The notes: a model not told the origin generated them from the letters alone. A stretch of 64,000 nucleotides of DNA from Gonocerus acuteangulatus (GCA_946811695.1 OX328124.1:98628547-98692546), one strand, 5' to 3'. Shown: positions 12,501 through 22,927, counted from the first letter of the stretch. Made by a program: numbers and translations.

Positions 12501-12890
12501 ATGAAATTAATTACGTGGATGAGAGTACAGGGCTTAATGAAATTTAAATATAAGATGATAGCTAGAATTCCTGGAAACCTTTTTCTTCTTTTTTCTTTGT
12601 TTTAATTTTACGCTCGGATACTTTCTAAAATACCAGGTGACTGTGACGTTCACGATATGGCGTTTAATCAAAAAATATTGTTAACCGAGGAGGACGGAAA
12701 TTGTCGGTTTCGGTTAAAATGCCTGAGTAACAACTTTTATATATATGTTCAAATTAGTTTATTTCACCAAATCTGACTCCGACTGTAAAAATTATCCTTA
12801 AAATATTAATTCTTAATCATTTTTTAATGATTAGCCTTTGGCTAAATTTCAGATTTTGCTCTAAGGAGAAGCGAAATAACAAGACTAAGG
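9600..12890. other. 3.3-kb AT-rich region without recognised features
   Basis: Read on both strands. Frames at 10263, 11089 and 11445 (minus) are short, AT-driven and carry no motif. No foldback or tandem repeat was recognised. Confidence 0.4.
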
Positions 12891-12895
12891 GTGAA

Positions 12896-13130
12896 AACAT
12901 TGTGGAGCGGCGGTGGTAGCCGAGAGGGTAGCCAAGAGGGTAGCTCAGATGGGTTTGACCCTCTCGGCTACCCTCGCCGCTCCACTATGTTTTGGCATGT
13001 GTAAATACATTATTTTCAACCCTCTTGGCTACCCTCAATCCTCGCTGCTCCACTATGTTTTGCATGTGTAAATACATTATTTTCAACCCTCTCGGCTACC
13101 CTCTACCCTCGCCGCTCCACTATGTTTTCA
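12896..13130. repeat. 67-68-bp tandem repeat (3 copies) with an inverted first copy
   Basis: The phrase GCCGCTCCACTATGTTTT recurs at about 12976, 13044 (one base changed) and 13111, joined by a conserved GTGTAAATACATTATTTTCA block, giving periods of 68 and 67 bp. Just upstream, 12899-12930 holds the reverse complement (GTGGAGCGGCGG then TAGCCGAGAGGGTAG), so the block can form a stem. GGTAGCCGAGAGGGTAG and TAGCTCAGATG resemble tRNA D-arm/box A sequence. The frame at 12992-13189 is translated repeat. Confidence 0.7.
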
Positions 13131-13499
13131 CCTATATTCAGGCAGAATCAAGAATATGTTTTTCGAGGACTTCTGTTTTTTACCATTAGGATTATCTCGG
13201 CAAGAAGGCATTATATTTCTTTATATGAGTAAAACGCAAAAGCTGCACCATGATAGCACATCCATGAGCTATATTTCTCCCTCGTTTCTTCGGCAAGCCA
13301 ATTTTAATTCTATAATTATTCATTCGGTGTCAAGTCTTATATTACTCATATTTTGAATTTTAAATCTATATCAATATACATTTAATTTATGCTCGAGCTG
13401 TAAGACACATATGTAGCATTCATACTCGACTGTGTATAATGTTTTAACATTCATTTCTTCTATGTATAAATTAGTATTAACTTTGTCCTCCTTGTTTTA

Positions 13500-13545
13500 C
13501 AGCCCTGATGAAGGCTTGAATTTCAAGCCAAAACGTCGGCACAAG
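13500..13545 (+). repeat. Penelope-like 3' motif resembling a hammerhead core
   Basis: CCCTGATGAAGGC is followed by a 7-bp hairpin (GGCTTGA-ATT-TCAAGCC) and then AAAACGTCGGC and AATAAAT-type sequence. Arrangements of CUGANGA, stem II and GAAAC are reported from Penelope-like retroelements. Here the expected G of GAAA is A, and one extra base separates CTGATGA from the stem, so catalysis is unlikely. This is a family resemblance only. Confidence 0.35.
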
Positions 13546-14457
13546 CAAAAATAATTGTCTTATAAATAAATCCATCTATCTATCAACATTCGTGTTTTAT
13601 TCGCAAATCACTAAATTGGGATGGGATCTCCCATTTACTCACTTACCGACCTCTATATGCAGAGTGGAGTCTAGTTGGTTGCTTTCACTCACGCTAGACA
13701 TCGCTGCTTCCAAACCACGAATTTTAAATTTGAAGTATGGCGGTCTTATTTCAATACCGAACACTTCCAGTTTCCAATTTATTTAATTTTGCACATTTAA
13801 CTTTTGCCATTCAATTGCTAACAACTGAGCGTTTCTTGAGTAATAGCTAAATTGATCGTCTTTATTTCAATACTTTATTAAGTAAATATTTTATTCAATG
13901 ACGAAACAGAGAAGCATAAATAAATGTATATCTCCATACATAACTACCCCTAAAATATGTAATGCGTTATTGAATTCAAGAGAGGAAAGAGAAAATAATA
14001 CTGTAGACTGAATGGAATATATAGTAGAGAATTCCAGTCAAGCAAGAAATTGGAATTTGTGTTTCATTCTTACCGCTCTGGGGCTTAAGGCGGAATTGTT
14101 TTTTGCTGACTCCGATGGAGGGTTTAAGCCTTATTTTTCTTGTATATAGAGTGGGAGAGAGCTTATTCTGAACACCTGGATTCATCCTATACATTGAAGC
14201 CTGTCCGATTTTCACCTCGGTTTCTTCTAGCAAGGATTTATGCTGAAAAAATACCGTTTTCCTGTAAAAGTGCCACTCTCCATGAAAACAGATTAATAAA
14301 GACTAAAGCAGATTTTGTCCGGCTTTAAGCGTTTATTTTTGAATAGTTAACCAATTCATTAAACCATGATGTCAAAAGTTTAGAAATTAAATTACATGAA
14401 TTATTTAAGTATTAATTCAATCGCGATCGAAAAAATAAATTTAAGGTAACAACTAAC

Positions 14458-14862
14458 CAGACATTTAGGCGTTTATACTTTTATCACGCTTATTGGACAA
14501 ACGCTCGAAACTGTCATTGACTACCAAACTACTTGTATACAATGCCGTACTCCGACCGATATGGACTTACGGACTAGAACTCTGGGGTTCCATTAAACCT
14601 TCCAATTCGTACAGAACACAAACAATGGAATCCAAAATCCTTCGAATAATATCCAATGCTCCTTACTTCGTCTGGAACCTAACCCTGCATAATGACTTCA
14701 ATACCCCCAATCCAATCTCAGGCCAAATCAGTCTATCAGAAGTCCCATCCCAATCTTCCTGGCCATCCAAATCCTTTGATAAATTTTCTATCCTCGTTCC
14801 AAAATCCACGAAATTCTCATAGAAGACTGAAGCGGAGGTGGCCTAGAGACAATTTGATTTAA
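14458..14862 (+). pseudogene. Jockey-type LINE reverse transcriptase C-terminus, broken
   Basis: The readable frame from about 14493 gives KRSKLSLTTKLLVYNAVL, then RPIWTYGLELWGS and ILRIISNAPYFV, the conserved thumb/C-terminal block of Jockey-clade reverse transcriptases. The upstream FRRLY block at about 14464 is in another frame. After the stop at 14820-14822, the usual Arg-rich terminus (RRLKRRW) reads in a shifted frame at about 14824-14862 and ends in TAA. At least two frameshifts make it non-functional. Its terminal TTAA is the insertion site of the piggyBac-like element, and LINE 3' UTR apparently resumes after 15780. Only about the last 130 codons remain. Confidence 0.8.
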
Positions 14863-15780
14863 CCCTAGAACACAAACATACGAAAAAATTACGTGCGCGA
14901 CATGTAGCCTGTAAAGTTCCTCTGTAATTTTGGGAATCACAGATCCCGTTCTCCTCCCAGCTATGCCTAGGCTAGTCAGTGTCCCATCGACTGTTGGCGA
15001 GGGAAGTTGATCGTTCAGTCTTTTATTTTCAACATTTTTTTCTAAAAGTATGTACGTAAAAATTACGTATAGTTAGTAATACTGATGTATATGCATACAT
15101 CATACTTACGTGCAGTTAGCAATAAATGCTGACGGCCCCACGTCAATTTTACGCTGAGTTAGTAAATTACTTAGAAGATTACTTCTTCTTTTTATTTTTT
15201 CTGCGATTAAGGGAGTTTGAAAAATTATACAGCGATCTGGATGAGATTCTGAAATTAATGGCGGAACTAGACGAAGAGGATCCAAATGATGTGGATGATG
15301 ATATCAAGGTGGAGGATGACAATTTTGATAACCACCCTCACTTGGTTCCAAATGAAGAAGAATTAGAAGAAGAATTGGACTTTCATATAAAAGCGGTAGA
15401 AGCTATTGCGTGATATATAGAAAGGAAATTTGTGGATCCTACCAAAAAAGGTTGTTTGAATTGTTCATAATTATTTAGTATTTTTTTTTTGCATTTAAAT
15501 ATATATATTTTTGAGGCATATTAAATTACTGATTAATTTTATCAACAACTTTTATAACATACTTATGTTTTTTTAAATGATTTTTAATGTTTTTTTTTTC
15601 AATAGATTGTTTTAAAATGTTGATATATTTCTTTATATTTTATTCCTGATTTTATAAAAACCAAAAACAGGATATCAGTGAGCTCGTTGGGTTCATTTTA
15701 CAGAGTTTTATGAATGAGGTAAAATTTCCGTACAGTTAGTAATAGCGTATGCCTGATGTCAGTTAGTATTCTAGGGTTAA
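14859..15780 (+). mobile_element. Non-autonomous piggyBac-like element
   Basis: TTAA-CCCTAGAAC at 14859-14871 and TTCTAGGG-TTAA at 15769-15780 give CCCTAGAA inverted ends and a TTAA target duplication, the piggyBac hallmarks. Subterminal GTTAGTAATA motifs occur near both ends (about 15072 and 15737), and a perfect palindrome (TGATGTATATGCATACATCA) lies near 15083. At about 920 bp it is too short for a whole transposase, and only an acidic N-terminal-like frame remains. It sits exactly at the stop codon of a LINE fragment. The 7.1-kb tandem duplication begins inside it, so only its right part is copied at 22303-22927. Confidence 0.7.
15126..15413 (+). pseudogene. Acidic frame in the piggyBac-like element, possible transposase N-terminus
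   Basis: This 95-codon frame has a credible part starting at REFEKLYSDLDEILKLMAEL and running through Asp/Glu-rich sequence (EEDPNDVDDDIKVEDD, then EEELEEELDFH) to a TGA. Acidic N-termini are common in piggyBac transposases. The stretch before REFEKLY (YFFFLFF) is a pyrimidine tract ending in AG, which looks more like an intron 3' splice site than coding sequence. No DDD catalytic domain follows. The duplicate at 22248-22547 differs at very few residues. The link to a transposase rests on location and composition. Confidence 0.45.
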
Positions 15781-16292
15781 CATCTGTAGTGCACAAAATG
15801 TGTTATATTTATATTTGTGTTATGTTATATTTTACATTTTTATAATTCTTTCAAAATGTATTATTCTTGTGGGCCATGTAATTGTACATATTCCCACATC
15901 ATGCCTCACAATGTCATTGTAACAAAAACCCACAGGTAACACAATTTTTTTTTTTTTTTTTCCTTTATCAGGGCGAGCTATAATATCATCAAATAAAGAC
16001 ACTATCTGGACTTTATTAAACCACTGGGCAAGAAAATACTCCAATATTTTCATTATCCTTTAACTATTCCTGCTGAAAGAATATTCGAGGAGACACCTCA
16101 TCTTTAGCATTCCAAAATAAAGAAAAACATGTAACGTTACACTACGGTAGCGATGTGCATTTTCTTCAGTACGTTTCGGTAGAGGGAAGCATAAAATGGC
16201 CTGTTAGCTCATCTTTTCTTTAAATGAGTCTACATTTTTCTTATACTTGCTATGCTTTTATTAGAAAATTTGGCTTGGTATTCGTTCAGGTG

Positions 16293-16470
16293 TTATATTT
16301 TATTGTAGATGTTTATGTTTTTTAAATGTTTTAGTATTGTGTCAATGGCTGTCATCTCCAAGGATTTCTGTCATGTCATATGGGATATTTAGATTACGTC
16401 TTAAGTAGCACCCAGTCAGTATATGTTTGATTGTGAGGTCTGTGTTGCATGATCGGAAATATATAAAAAA
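16293..16470 (-). pseudogene. LINE C-terminal zinc-knuckle fragment, unit 1
   Basis: Reading the minus strand from about 16466 gives SCNTDLTIKHILTGC, then EILGDDS and, after one frameshift, a block ending LKHLKNINIYNKI and a stop at 16293-16295. This matches the C-terminal C-x2-C-x7-H-x4-C motif of Jockey/I-type LINE ORF2 proteins, also seen at 20281 and 52344. The first Cys position is Phe here. The frameshift and missing Cys make it a pseudogene. Too broken to appear as one open frame. Confidence 0.65.
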
Positions 16471-16838
16471 CATATATATTTATGAGTACAAATATGCTTG
16501 ACTCAGAGTAAGGAAAGCCATGCTACAAACGAATTTCTTGTGACACCAACTTATGCAATATGCAATTGAATATTTAAAATAAATCAACTTCTTATGAAAT
16601 GCAGAGGACGAAACCAACTATATATTTTGAATAACATAGGCGAATTATTGAAAGATATCTGCCAGTAAAAAAAAAAATAAACATAAAAACTTACACAGAA
16701 AATAAACATAACACAAAGCTGCACAGTCCGATTTGAAGGCGACTGAGTAACCAGCAGCATTTAAGCCATTGCAGAGATTTTTAAACTATCATTCAGATTT
16801 GCCTTTGAAGGAGTGAAAAAGCCATATAAATATAACGC

Positions 16839-16899
<61 letters not shown>
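16839..16899. repeat. (TA)n microsatellite, unit 1
   Basis: About 60 bp of TA with one phase break. The matching tract in unit 2 (about 23977-24021) is shorter, showing post-duplication length change. Frames at 16813 and 23951 run through it and are not genes. Confidence 0.9.
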
Positions 16900-16900
<1 letters not shown>

Positions 16901-16960
16901 TTTTTTATCCTAGGAGGCATGGGGTCATTAAAGCAGTCTTCCTTTATTACACCACTTTAT

Positions 16961-17135
16961 TTATTGGGCCCGACATGTTTCGTGCATCTTTTCTTCGCAC
17001 CTCTTCAGGGGCACTTCTTGCAAGGAAGTCCTCCCGTTACCAAGTACTCCCTCTGGAGTCCGGCTTACTACTTACTAAGAAGTGCCCCTGAAGAGGTGCG
17101 AAGAAAAGATGCACGAAACATGTCGGGCCCAATAA
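16961..17135. repeat. Large palindrome with 59-bp arms, Penelope-like motif on both strands
   Basis: The left arm (16961-17019) starts TTATTGGGCCCGACATG and the right arm (17077-17135) is its apparently perfect reverse complement, around a 57-bp spacer. Read outward, each arm gives CCCCTGAAGAGGTGC, a loop, GCACGAAACATGTCGGG and AATAAA. This is a CUGANGA / stem II / GAAAC arrangement like the hammerhead motifs of Penelope-like elements, with one extra G before the stem. Head-to-head copies are known for such elements. The 102-codon frame at 16919 is translated palindrome. Confidence 0.7.
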
Positions 17136-17833
17136 ATAGCCCACACATAAATGTGTGTGTGTGTAAAAGCCTGCGAAGAATAACCATTGAATCAATTAAT
17201 AACCAAATGTTATTAAGTGATAAATAAATAATTAATTTAATATAGGCTCTGAAGTAACGACAAAAATCAATATTTTTGATGAAAATGATGGTGACGGGTG
17301 TTGAAGGGGCTTCTCTCTCAACAATGTCAACGGCGAATCCCTTTTATCTGTAAATAAAACCTGCTCGTCAATGTACAACGTAAGTGCCAATGCAAATATC
17401 GCACAACCTAATGCACAAACATTCCCAAATACTCCGATCCATGTCGAACGAGTAATCGATCTGTTCGCCAGCAGGCTTTACCTAAATCTCGACTTTTCTA
17501 TGACTTGGTATGACTCCCATGACTGACTATTGACATCTCATTATGATTGGTGTTTATTCTATTCATGTTATTACACTGAAATTATTCCATAAGACGACGG
17601 TCATATTTAAGTAACATAAATATTATATTAATAAGTAATATATTCTATTCTATTGTAATATGATCAATAATGCAGAGATTGAGGAAATGGTCCCTCATCG
17701 TCCGAATACTTGTCAAGTACAGAGACCATTCTCTCTATGACCATTAGTGGTCATATTAAAATAGAAAACGTCCTAAGATTAAGATCTAGGACGAGACCAT
17801 TAGCAGTCCGTGATAAGGAAATATATTAAAATA

Positions 17834-18156
17834 TGAACACAGCATTCAAGAAGTACTAAAAACTCCAAAACCATCATCAATAAGCCCATGGACGTTAACA
17901 AATGCAGACATTGACTTGTCATTAGGGGCGCTTAAAAAAAATGATACGTCGCCGGAAATCTACAAAGCACTCTTCCAAGAAAAATAATACAAGATTCTAG
18001 AAGCTGTCATCAAATATACACCGATGGCTCTAAGACAGAATGAAGTGTTGGTTTTGGGGTCGTCATGTAAGACAGAATGAAGTGTTGGTTTTGGGGTCGT
18101 CATGCCTGATGGAACCGGCATAAGGACTCCTTTATCAGCATGCACTAGTGTCTAGT
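17834..18156 (+). pseudogene. LINE connection/RNase H fragment, unit 1
   Basis: One frame gives SPWTLTNADIDLSL and SPEIYKALFQE, the linker before RNase H in Jockey/I-type LINEs, then hits TAA. A shifted frame at about 18011 gives HQIYTDGSKTE, a stop, then SVGFGVVMPDGT and IRTPLSA. IYTDGSK with GFGVV is the first catalytic Asp block of RNase H. Unit 1 has an additional 37-bp duplication (18031-18067 = 18068-18104) that shifts the reading, whereas the unit 2 counterpart (24972-25256) lacks it. Dead in both copies. Confidence 0.7.
18031..18104 (+). repeat. 37-bp direct tandem duplication private to unit 1
   Basis: The 37 bp from TAAGACAGAATG to GGGTCGTCATG occur twice back to back (18031-18067 and 18068-18104). 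Unit 2 has one copy at the equivalent place. The duplication therefore postdates the 7.1-kb duplication or was lost from unit 2. Confidence 0.9.
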
Positions 18157-19770
18157 GTGGCTATAAATTACGGAACAATAAATATTATATTAACTTAAGA
18201 AATTAATTGAACTTCTTGTATAGTATCAAACAATAAGTATTAAATAAATAAATGAGCTGAAAATGTTATATACAATCGCAAGTATAAATATGATATACCC
18301 TAAAATGGGATAAAATTAGTACAATCCTATACAACTAGGACATTTTCATTTAACTCAAGGCAAAGTGTCGAACTTTGCCCGAAGAGTGCGAACAGTCAAA
18401 TATACGAGTTTACCTAAACATTTGTCTGTTTGCTCTCACACAAATATATATAAGCAGTAAAGGTTTGTATCTATTTCACCACACTTGACTCCATTTTATG
18501 GTTAAATAAAGAAATGAAGTGAAACTGTTGTAAAATATTGAGCAATAAATATTGTAGCTATAAATAAACAAACTTTCTATTTAAAAAATCAACAGTATTT
18601 TGCTGTAAGCCAAATTAATACCTAATAGATTGTATGAAAAATAATAATATTTGATCTGATCCCTTTGCTATAGGCAGTACAGAGAAATGGAAGAGAGATA
18701 AGAAATACAAGAAAACAAATACTAGGTCAAGAAAAGTAAGAAAGTTAATGTGAAGCGGAAAAGCAAAAAGTCTTTTATTGTGTGAGGTTCACTGTGGCCC
18801 ATCTACTGCATTTTCTTTTCCACTTCTCAAAAAAAAAAAAAAAAAAAAACTTGATAAGAGTTTCTTCAAATCCTTATCAAGCCTTGCCTCCAAATACAAG
18901 AGCTTTTCGCTGCCAATATTGTATTATTTCCCTTTCAAATCTCTGACTGTTTAAAACTTCCTTCCTTTCGCAGTTTATTAAAAAGCTGGAAGCTTCAATT
19001 TGAATATTCTTCCCTTTCAGTTATTTCCCTCCTTTACTGTGTATTTGTTTTACAATATTCCTAGAAAATAAGATTCACAATAATGTATTTTCAAAATAAC
19101 AAAAGGTCATCGTATATTAAACAGTATTTGAAAACCTAGGACCTTCGAGAGAGGTAGATAACGTATCTTGGAAGAATCCGGTACAGCGCACTGTGGTCAA
19201 AAATAGTCAAAAAGCGCTCAAAACTTGATTTTTTGAAGTATTTTCTCCGAACCCATTTGCCTTAAATATATGTTAAATACCTCGTGAGAGTGGCATTTCT
19301 TGAGTTTTAGTCCCCCACCGTTGATTGAGGGACGGTGGTTAATCATTGAAGTTCTAGAAACGAAGAAAAGTTCACAAATCCTCGTGTACCAAAATCGTTC
19401 CTTCAACTTTACCTTTTCAGACCGATAAGGTTGACGTATGTTTTTCTTGTTTTAATGGGATGTTTGAAGGGCAAAAAAAATATTTTTGTATTTTTCGAAT
19501 CTCCTTCATGGACGGGGATATTGAAAAAGTTTTGCGTCTCTCTGCGTCTCTCTAATTTCGGGCTTAAATATTCCGTGGGCATGTATAGAAAGACCCCAGA
19601 CTGAAATTAGCTGCATAAGTCTGCCTACTTCGGTGCTAGAGATGAACGAACTCGGTAAGACAGACGCGCGTTATCTCTGTGTAAACATTGGAATCAAATC
19701 GAAGATGGATTTTTTGCAGTACTGAAGTCAGTGTTGTCTGCAAAAAATGTCTGAAGTGATCCGAGCAAAA
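18157..19770. other. Unassigned part of unit 1
   Basis: No coding region was recognised. A poly(A) run at about 18829-18850 precedes a small hairpin (CTTGATAAG ... CTTATCAAG). The 62-codon minus frame at 19218 is repeated in unit 2 with one residue changed and lacks any known motif. Confidence 0.35.
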
Positions 19771-20106
19771 AATCGTGTCCTAGTTGAAATATTGTAATTT
19801 CAGGTTTGTAAAACAACAATATCAAATGTTACTGAGTTTTAAGCGCGTTTGGGCGGTTTATGACCACTGTGCAGCGCGCTGCTGTGCCCAACATTACGTT
19901 TTTCTCAAAAATTCTGCCCTTCGCAACAGCTACTTTCACAGCAGTATTTATTTAAGAGTAGGCAGAGGAGGGTGATAAAATAACTGTTGTCTGGTTCTTG
20001 ATTGTTCGTGTCTAGGTCAATTCATTACAACAGAACGACTTTCAAGCTTACATTGTACCACAAAGAAATTTCACGACAAAATAAAAGCTATTTAAAAGAC
20101 ATATGG

Positions 20107-20365
20107 ATCTGGACGAGCATAACAGAAATCAAACTTCGACAAATTAAACAGACTATAACCGACTGGGATTCAAGGCAAGAAGAAGTTGGCCAGACTAAGG
20201 ATAAGCCATACAAGTACTTCTCGTGTATACCTCATGACAAAATCAGATAAACCATTGTGCTAAATTTGTAACAAAGATCTAACAGTTCAACATACACAGA
20301 CAGACTGTAATTTGAGACAAGACTTGGATCTTTCCACGAGACGTGAACGAACTACTCCGAGGTAG
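20107..20365 (+). pseudogene. LINE C-terminal zinc-knuckle fragment on plus strand, unit 1
   Basis: The frame up to 20250 contains IKLRQIKQTITDWDS, matching the linker after RNase H in Jockey/I-type LINEs. A shifted frame then reads PLC-stop-ICNKDLTVQHTQTDC, which is the C-x2-C-x7-H-x4-C zinc knuckle with an internal stop, ending at TAG 20363-20365. The copy in unit 2 is 27210-27468. It lies in opposite orientation to the fragment at 16293-16470, so the unit holds pieces of at least two LINE insertions. Confidence 0.65.
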
Positions 20366-20597
20366 CAGTCGGCATGTCAACGTTATACTTACCTTTCTAA
20401 AATACAACAATATTTTTAACAAAATTTAACACACGCCAGACGAAACTTCCCAAACAAATAACATGTGTATGGAATAAAATGTTTTTATTTATATTTCAAC
20501 ACTTTATGTACATATTTCTGCCTTTGTCTAGAGAGGACTCAAACTGTGGTTTTTATCATCGTCCTTGAAAGAATATAATAATAATATCAGCCACTGA

Positions 20598-20772
20598 ATA
20601 CTCCTCTTGTTAGAATATTTGAGTTGTACGCTGAAAGAGGGGTTTCACCACTTAAACGTGCGATTGGGCTGATATAAAAAAATAAGTATCGATTATTTTC
20701 ACACGTTTAATAAATATAAAAAGTTTCATAAAAATCGACTCCGGAGACTTGGGTATGTTCCCTTGTTAGAGA
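20598..20772 (+). repeat. Interspersed repeat shared with 57420-57590
   Basis: About 170 bp, including TAAACGTGCGATTGGGC and CGACTCCGGAGACTTGGG and ending near GTTCCCTTGT, is the diverged reverse complement of 57420-57590, where CAAGGGAACATCCCCAAG begins the copy. Unit 2 has the same at about 27700-27872. The family is not recognised; terminal CAAGGGAACAT suggests a DNA-transposon end. Confidence 0.55.
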
Positions 20773-21164
20773 GATTGAGCAATGAGGCAGCGTTGGGAGC
20801 ACGCTTTTACTCAAGGCAATCGGTACTTGATTGCATGGCTGAATTCTATACTTTTTAATGAGCTCCTAGCACCCTGAATGGTTTAGTTATTTTTTATAGA
20901 GGGCGGCATGCTTTGACATAAGAATTTCTCAGAACGTGAATAATCCTCATTTTAGGTTCCCAAAATGTCAGGATTGCCCTCAATCATCTGAAGGGGTTAG
21001 CAGGAATTCTGACTGCAACTGATGTTGATTGAGCCTCTCCTATTATGATTCTAATAACTCTTCTTTGAAATTGATTTATCTAGTTAAAAAATAAAGCTGG
21101 GGCTTCACTTGGCAAAATACAGCAATAAATAGAATTCGTGAGTGTGCCCCTAAGTTTCGAACCC

Positions 21165-21182
21165 AGGCCCCCCCCCCCCCCA
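21165..21182. repeat. Poly(C) tract
   Basis: A run of about 16 C at 21166-21181 in unit 1; the matching run at about 28271 in unit 2 is about 8 C. It may be a simple length polymorphism or sequencing noise. Confidence 0.7.
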
Positions 21183-21279
21183 GTAAGTAACCCCAAAGTT
21201 GTACCACTTAAGCAAGATTCATCCCGATAAAAATGTTTGGCGATACAAAGTATCAATTACTGGATTTTTTTAAACTTTA

Positions 21280-21591
21280 TCAATCTCTCCAGAAAAAAAG
21301 TATGATATTTTTTTTTAATATTAGGCCTACGAACTGGATGTTATTGGCCTGACCGAAGCGTTCCTCTGGAAACATTGGTCCCTGGAAGCACAGGAACGAA
21401 AACAAGCCTAAACTTGGTAAACAAATCCTCTTGGAGAGTTGGACCCAGACTTCGATAGTAACTTTCCCTTTCATCCTTCCTTTGCTCCCTAATAGCTTCT
21501 TAAACTTTTCTTGGATATCCATATTGAAAATATTAATCCGCTTCCCCTGTAATTTATTCACTGGGAAAATTTCTTTTACCAGCACTTTCAT
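21280..21591 (-). other. Unrecognised conserved frame, unit 1
   Basis: This 103-codon minus-strand frame reads VKEIFPVNK, NIFNMDIQEKFKKLLG, KVTIEVWVQLSKRICLPSLG and GPMFPEERFGQANNIQ. A diverged paralogue at 43094-43300 reads FNMDVHEDFKSYLG, KVTIEHQLSKKICLPSLAL and GPMFPEDRFCEANNLQ, with gaps in multiples of three, and similarity extends upstream of its Met. Three copies with protein-like divergence suggest ancestral coding sequence, perhaps from a mobile element. No known domain, signal peptide or membrane segment was seen. The tail ILFF comes from a T-run. Confidence 0.35.
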
Positions 21592-21810
21592 CGTAATAAG
21601 TTACGAAAATTAATAATTTCTGTTCATAAAGTTAAAAAAATTTTCTGGTATATGTTAAAATGACAAATCAGCAATTGTATTCTATCAATAATTTATTTTA
21701 TGCTCAAATGACTAGATAAACTAGTATAATTATTTTCCGCATTTATAATTATCATTTGCTTAGAATTTACATTTTTATTTTTAATTTATTTTTAGAAATT
21801 CTAGATATTA

Positions 21811-22211
21811 GGGTGCGTTTACATCTGACATTTCTCACAGGAAATATATCTCAAGTGTCGGATTGGTATTCTCTTGAATGTTTACATACTGTCAGAAATA
21901 GCTAGACATTTATGTCATGGATATGTATAGGACAGTTCTGGATTTGGTATAATTTCTGAAAAATGTACGGCCCATTTACACACATATATTTGTCTCCTGC
22001 ATTAGCAAATAATCAGTATATAGATATTTATCTCTGACATTAAATTATTCTCTTTATGATCAGTGTTTACACCAGATGCTATAGAAGTGTCGACACTTAT
22101 AGCTTGTGATAGTAATATATATCTCAGAAATACATTGTTCGCAGTTTACATTAGTCGCAATTTCTGTCTGACATAAATATCCTTCAATAATTATCAGGTG
22201 TAAAGGTAACC
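21811..22211. mobile_element. 400-bp MITE, unit 1
   Basis: The left end GGTGCGTTTACATCTGACA and the right end TATCAGGTGTAAAGGTAACC are imperfect inverted repeats of about 20 bp. The interior is rich in TCTGACA/TGTCAGA and TTTACA motifs. No transposase is present. The copy in unit 2 is at 28909-29310 with a few substitutions. Superfamily not assigned. Confidence 0.5.
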
Positions 22212-22302
22212 TTATTGGCTGTACATACCTATGGTGGTTGATGAGAATTGGTGAGTACTAAAATAGAAGATATTATTCCCAAGGAAAAGAATTCACTTTT
22301 GA

Positions 22303-22927
22303 ACTTAGAAGATTACTTCTTCTTTTTATTTTTTCTGCGATTAAGGGAGTTTGAAAAATTATACAGCGATCTGGATGAGATTCTGAAATTAATGGCGGAA
22401 CTAGATGAGGATGATCCAAATGATGTGGATGATGATATCAAGGTGGAGGATGACAATTTCGATAACCACCCTCACTTGGTTCCAAATGAAGAAGAATTAG
22501 AAGAAGAATTGGACTTTCATATAAAAGCGGTAGAAGCTATTGTGTGACATATAAAAAGGAAATTTGAGGATCCTACCCAAAAAAAGTTGTTTGAATTGTT
22601 CATAATTATTTAGTATATTTTTTTTTGCATTTAAATATATATATTTTTGAGGCATATTAAATTATTTTAAATTACTGATTAATTTTATCAACAACTTTTA
22701 TAACATACTTATGTTTTTTTAAATGATTTTTAATGTTTGTTTTTTTTCAATAGATTGTTTTAAAATGTTGATATATTTCTTTATATTTTATTCCTGATTT
22801 TATAAAAACCAAAAACAGGATATCAGTGAGCTCGTTGGGTACATTTTACAGAGTTTTATGAATGAGGTAAAATTTCCGTACAGTTAGTAATAGCGTATGC
22901 CTGATGTCAGTTAGTATTCTAGGGTTA
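22303..22927 (+). mobile_element. Right part of piggyBac-like element, duplicated copy
   Basis: Matches 15169-15780 and ends in the same TTCTAGGG-TTAA. The left end is missing because the duplication breakpoint cut the element. The acidic frame (22248-22547 with a different N-terminus) is repeated here with a few substitutions. Confidence 0.7.

Larger units (their letters stand above)
15169..22302 (+). repeat. 7.1-kb tandem segmental duplication, unit 1
   Basis: The sequence from ACTTAGAAGATTACTTC (15169) to about 22302 is repeated immediately downstream. Offsets of matching landmarks fall from 7138 bp early (16813/23951) to 7103 bp (19218/26321) and about 7076 bp (21280/28356), reflecting small indels. 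Two frames (63 and 82 codons) are identical between copies and a third differs at one residue, so the duplication is recent. Unit 1 carries a private 37-bp duplication at 18031-18104 and a longer TA tract and poly(C) run than unit 2. Confidence 0.95.

Noticed and set aside
16813..17227. Frames of 92 and 102 codons and their copies at 23951 and 24042
   Set aside because: They read through a TA tract and the 59-bp-arm palindrome in both units; no protein-like constraint is visible.
20002..20250. 82-codon frame identical in both units taken as a conserved gene
   Set aside because: Identity is explained by the recent duplication; its C-terminal part is recognisable LINE linker sequence.
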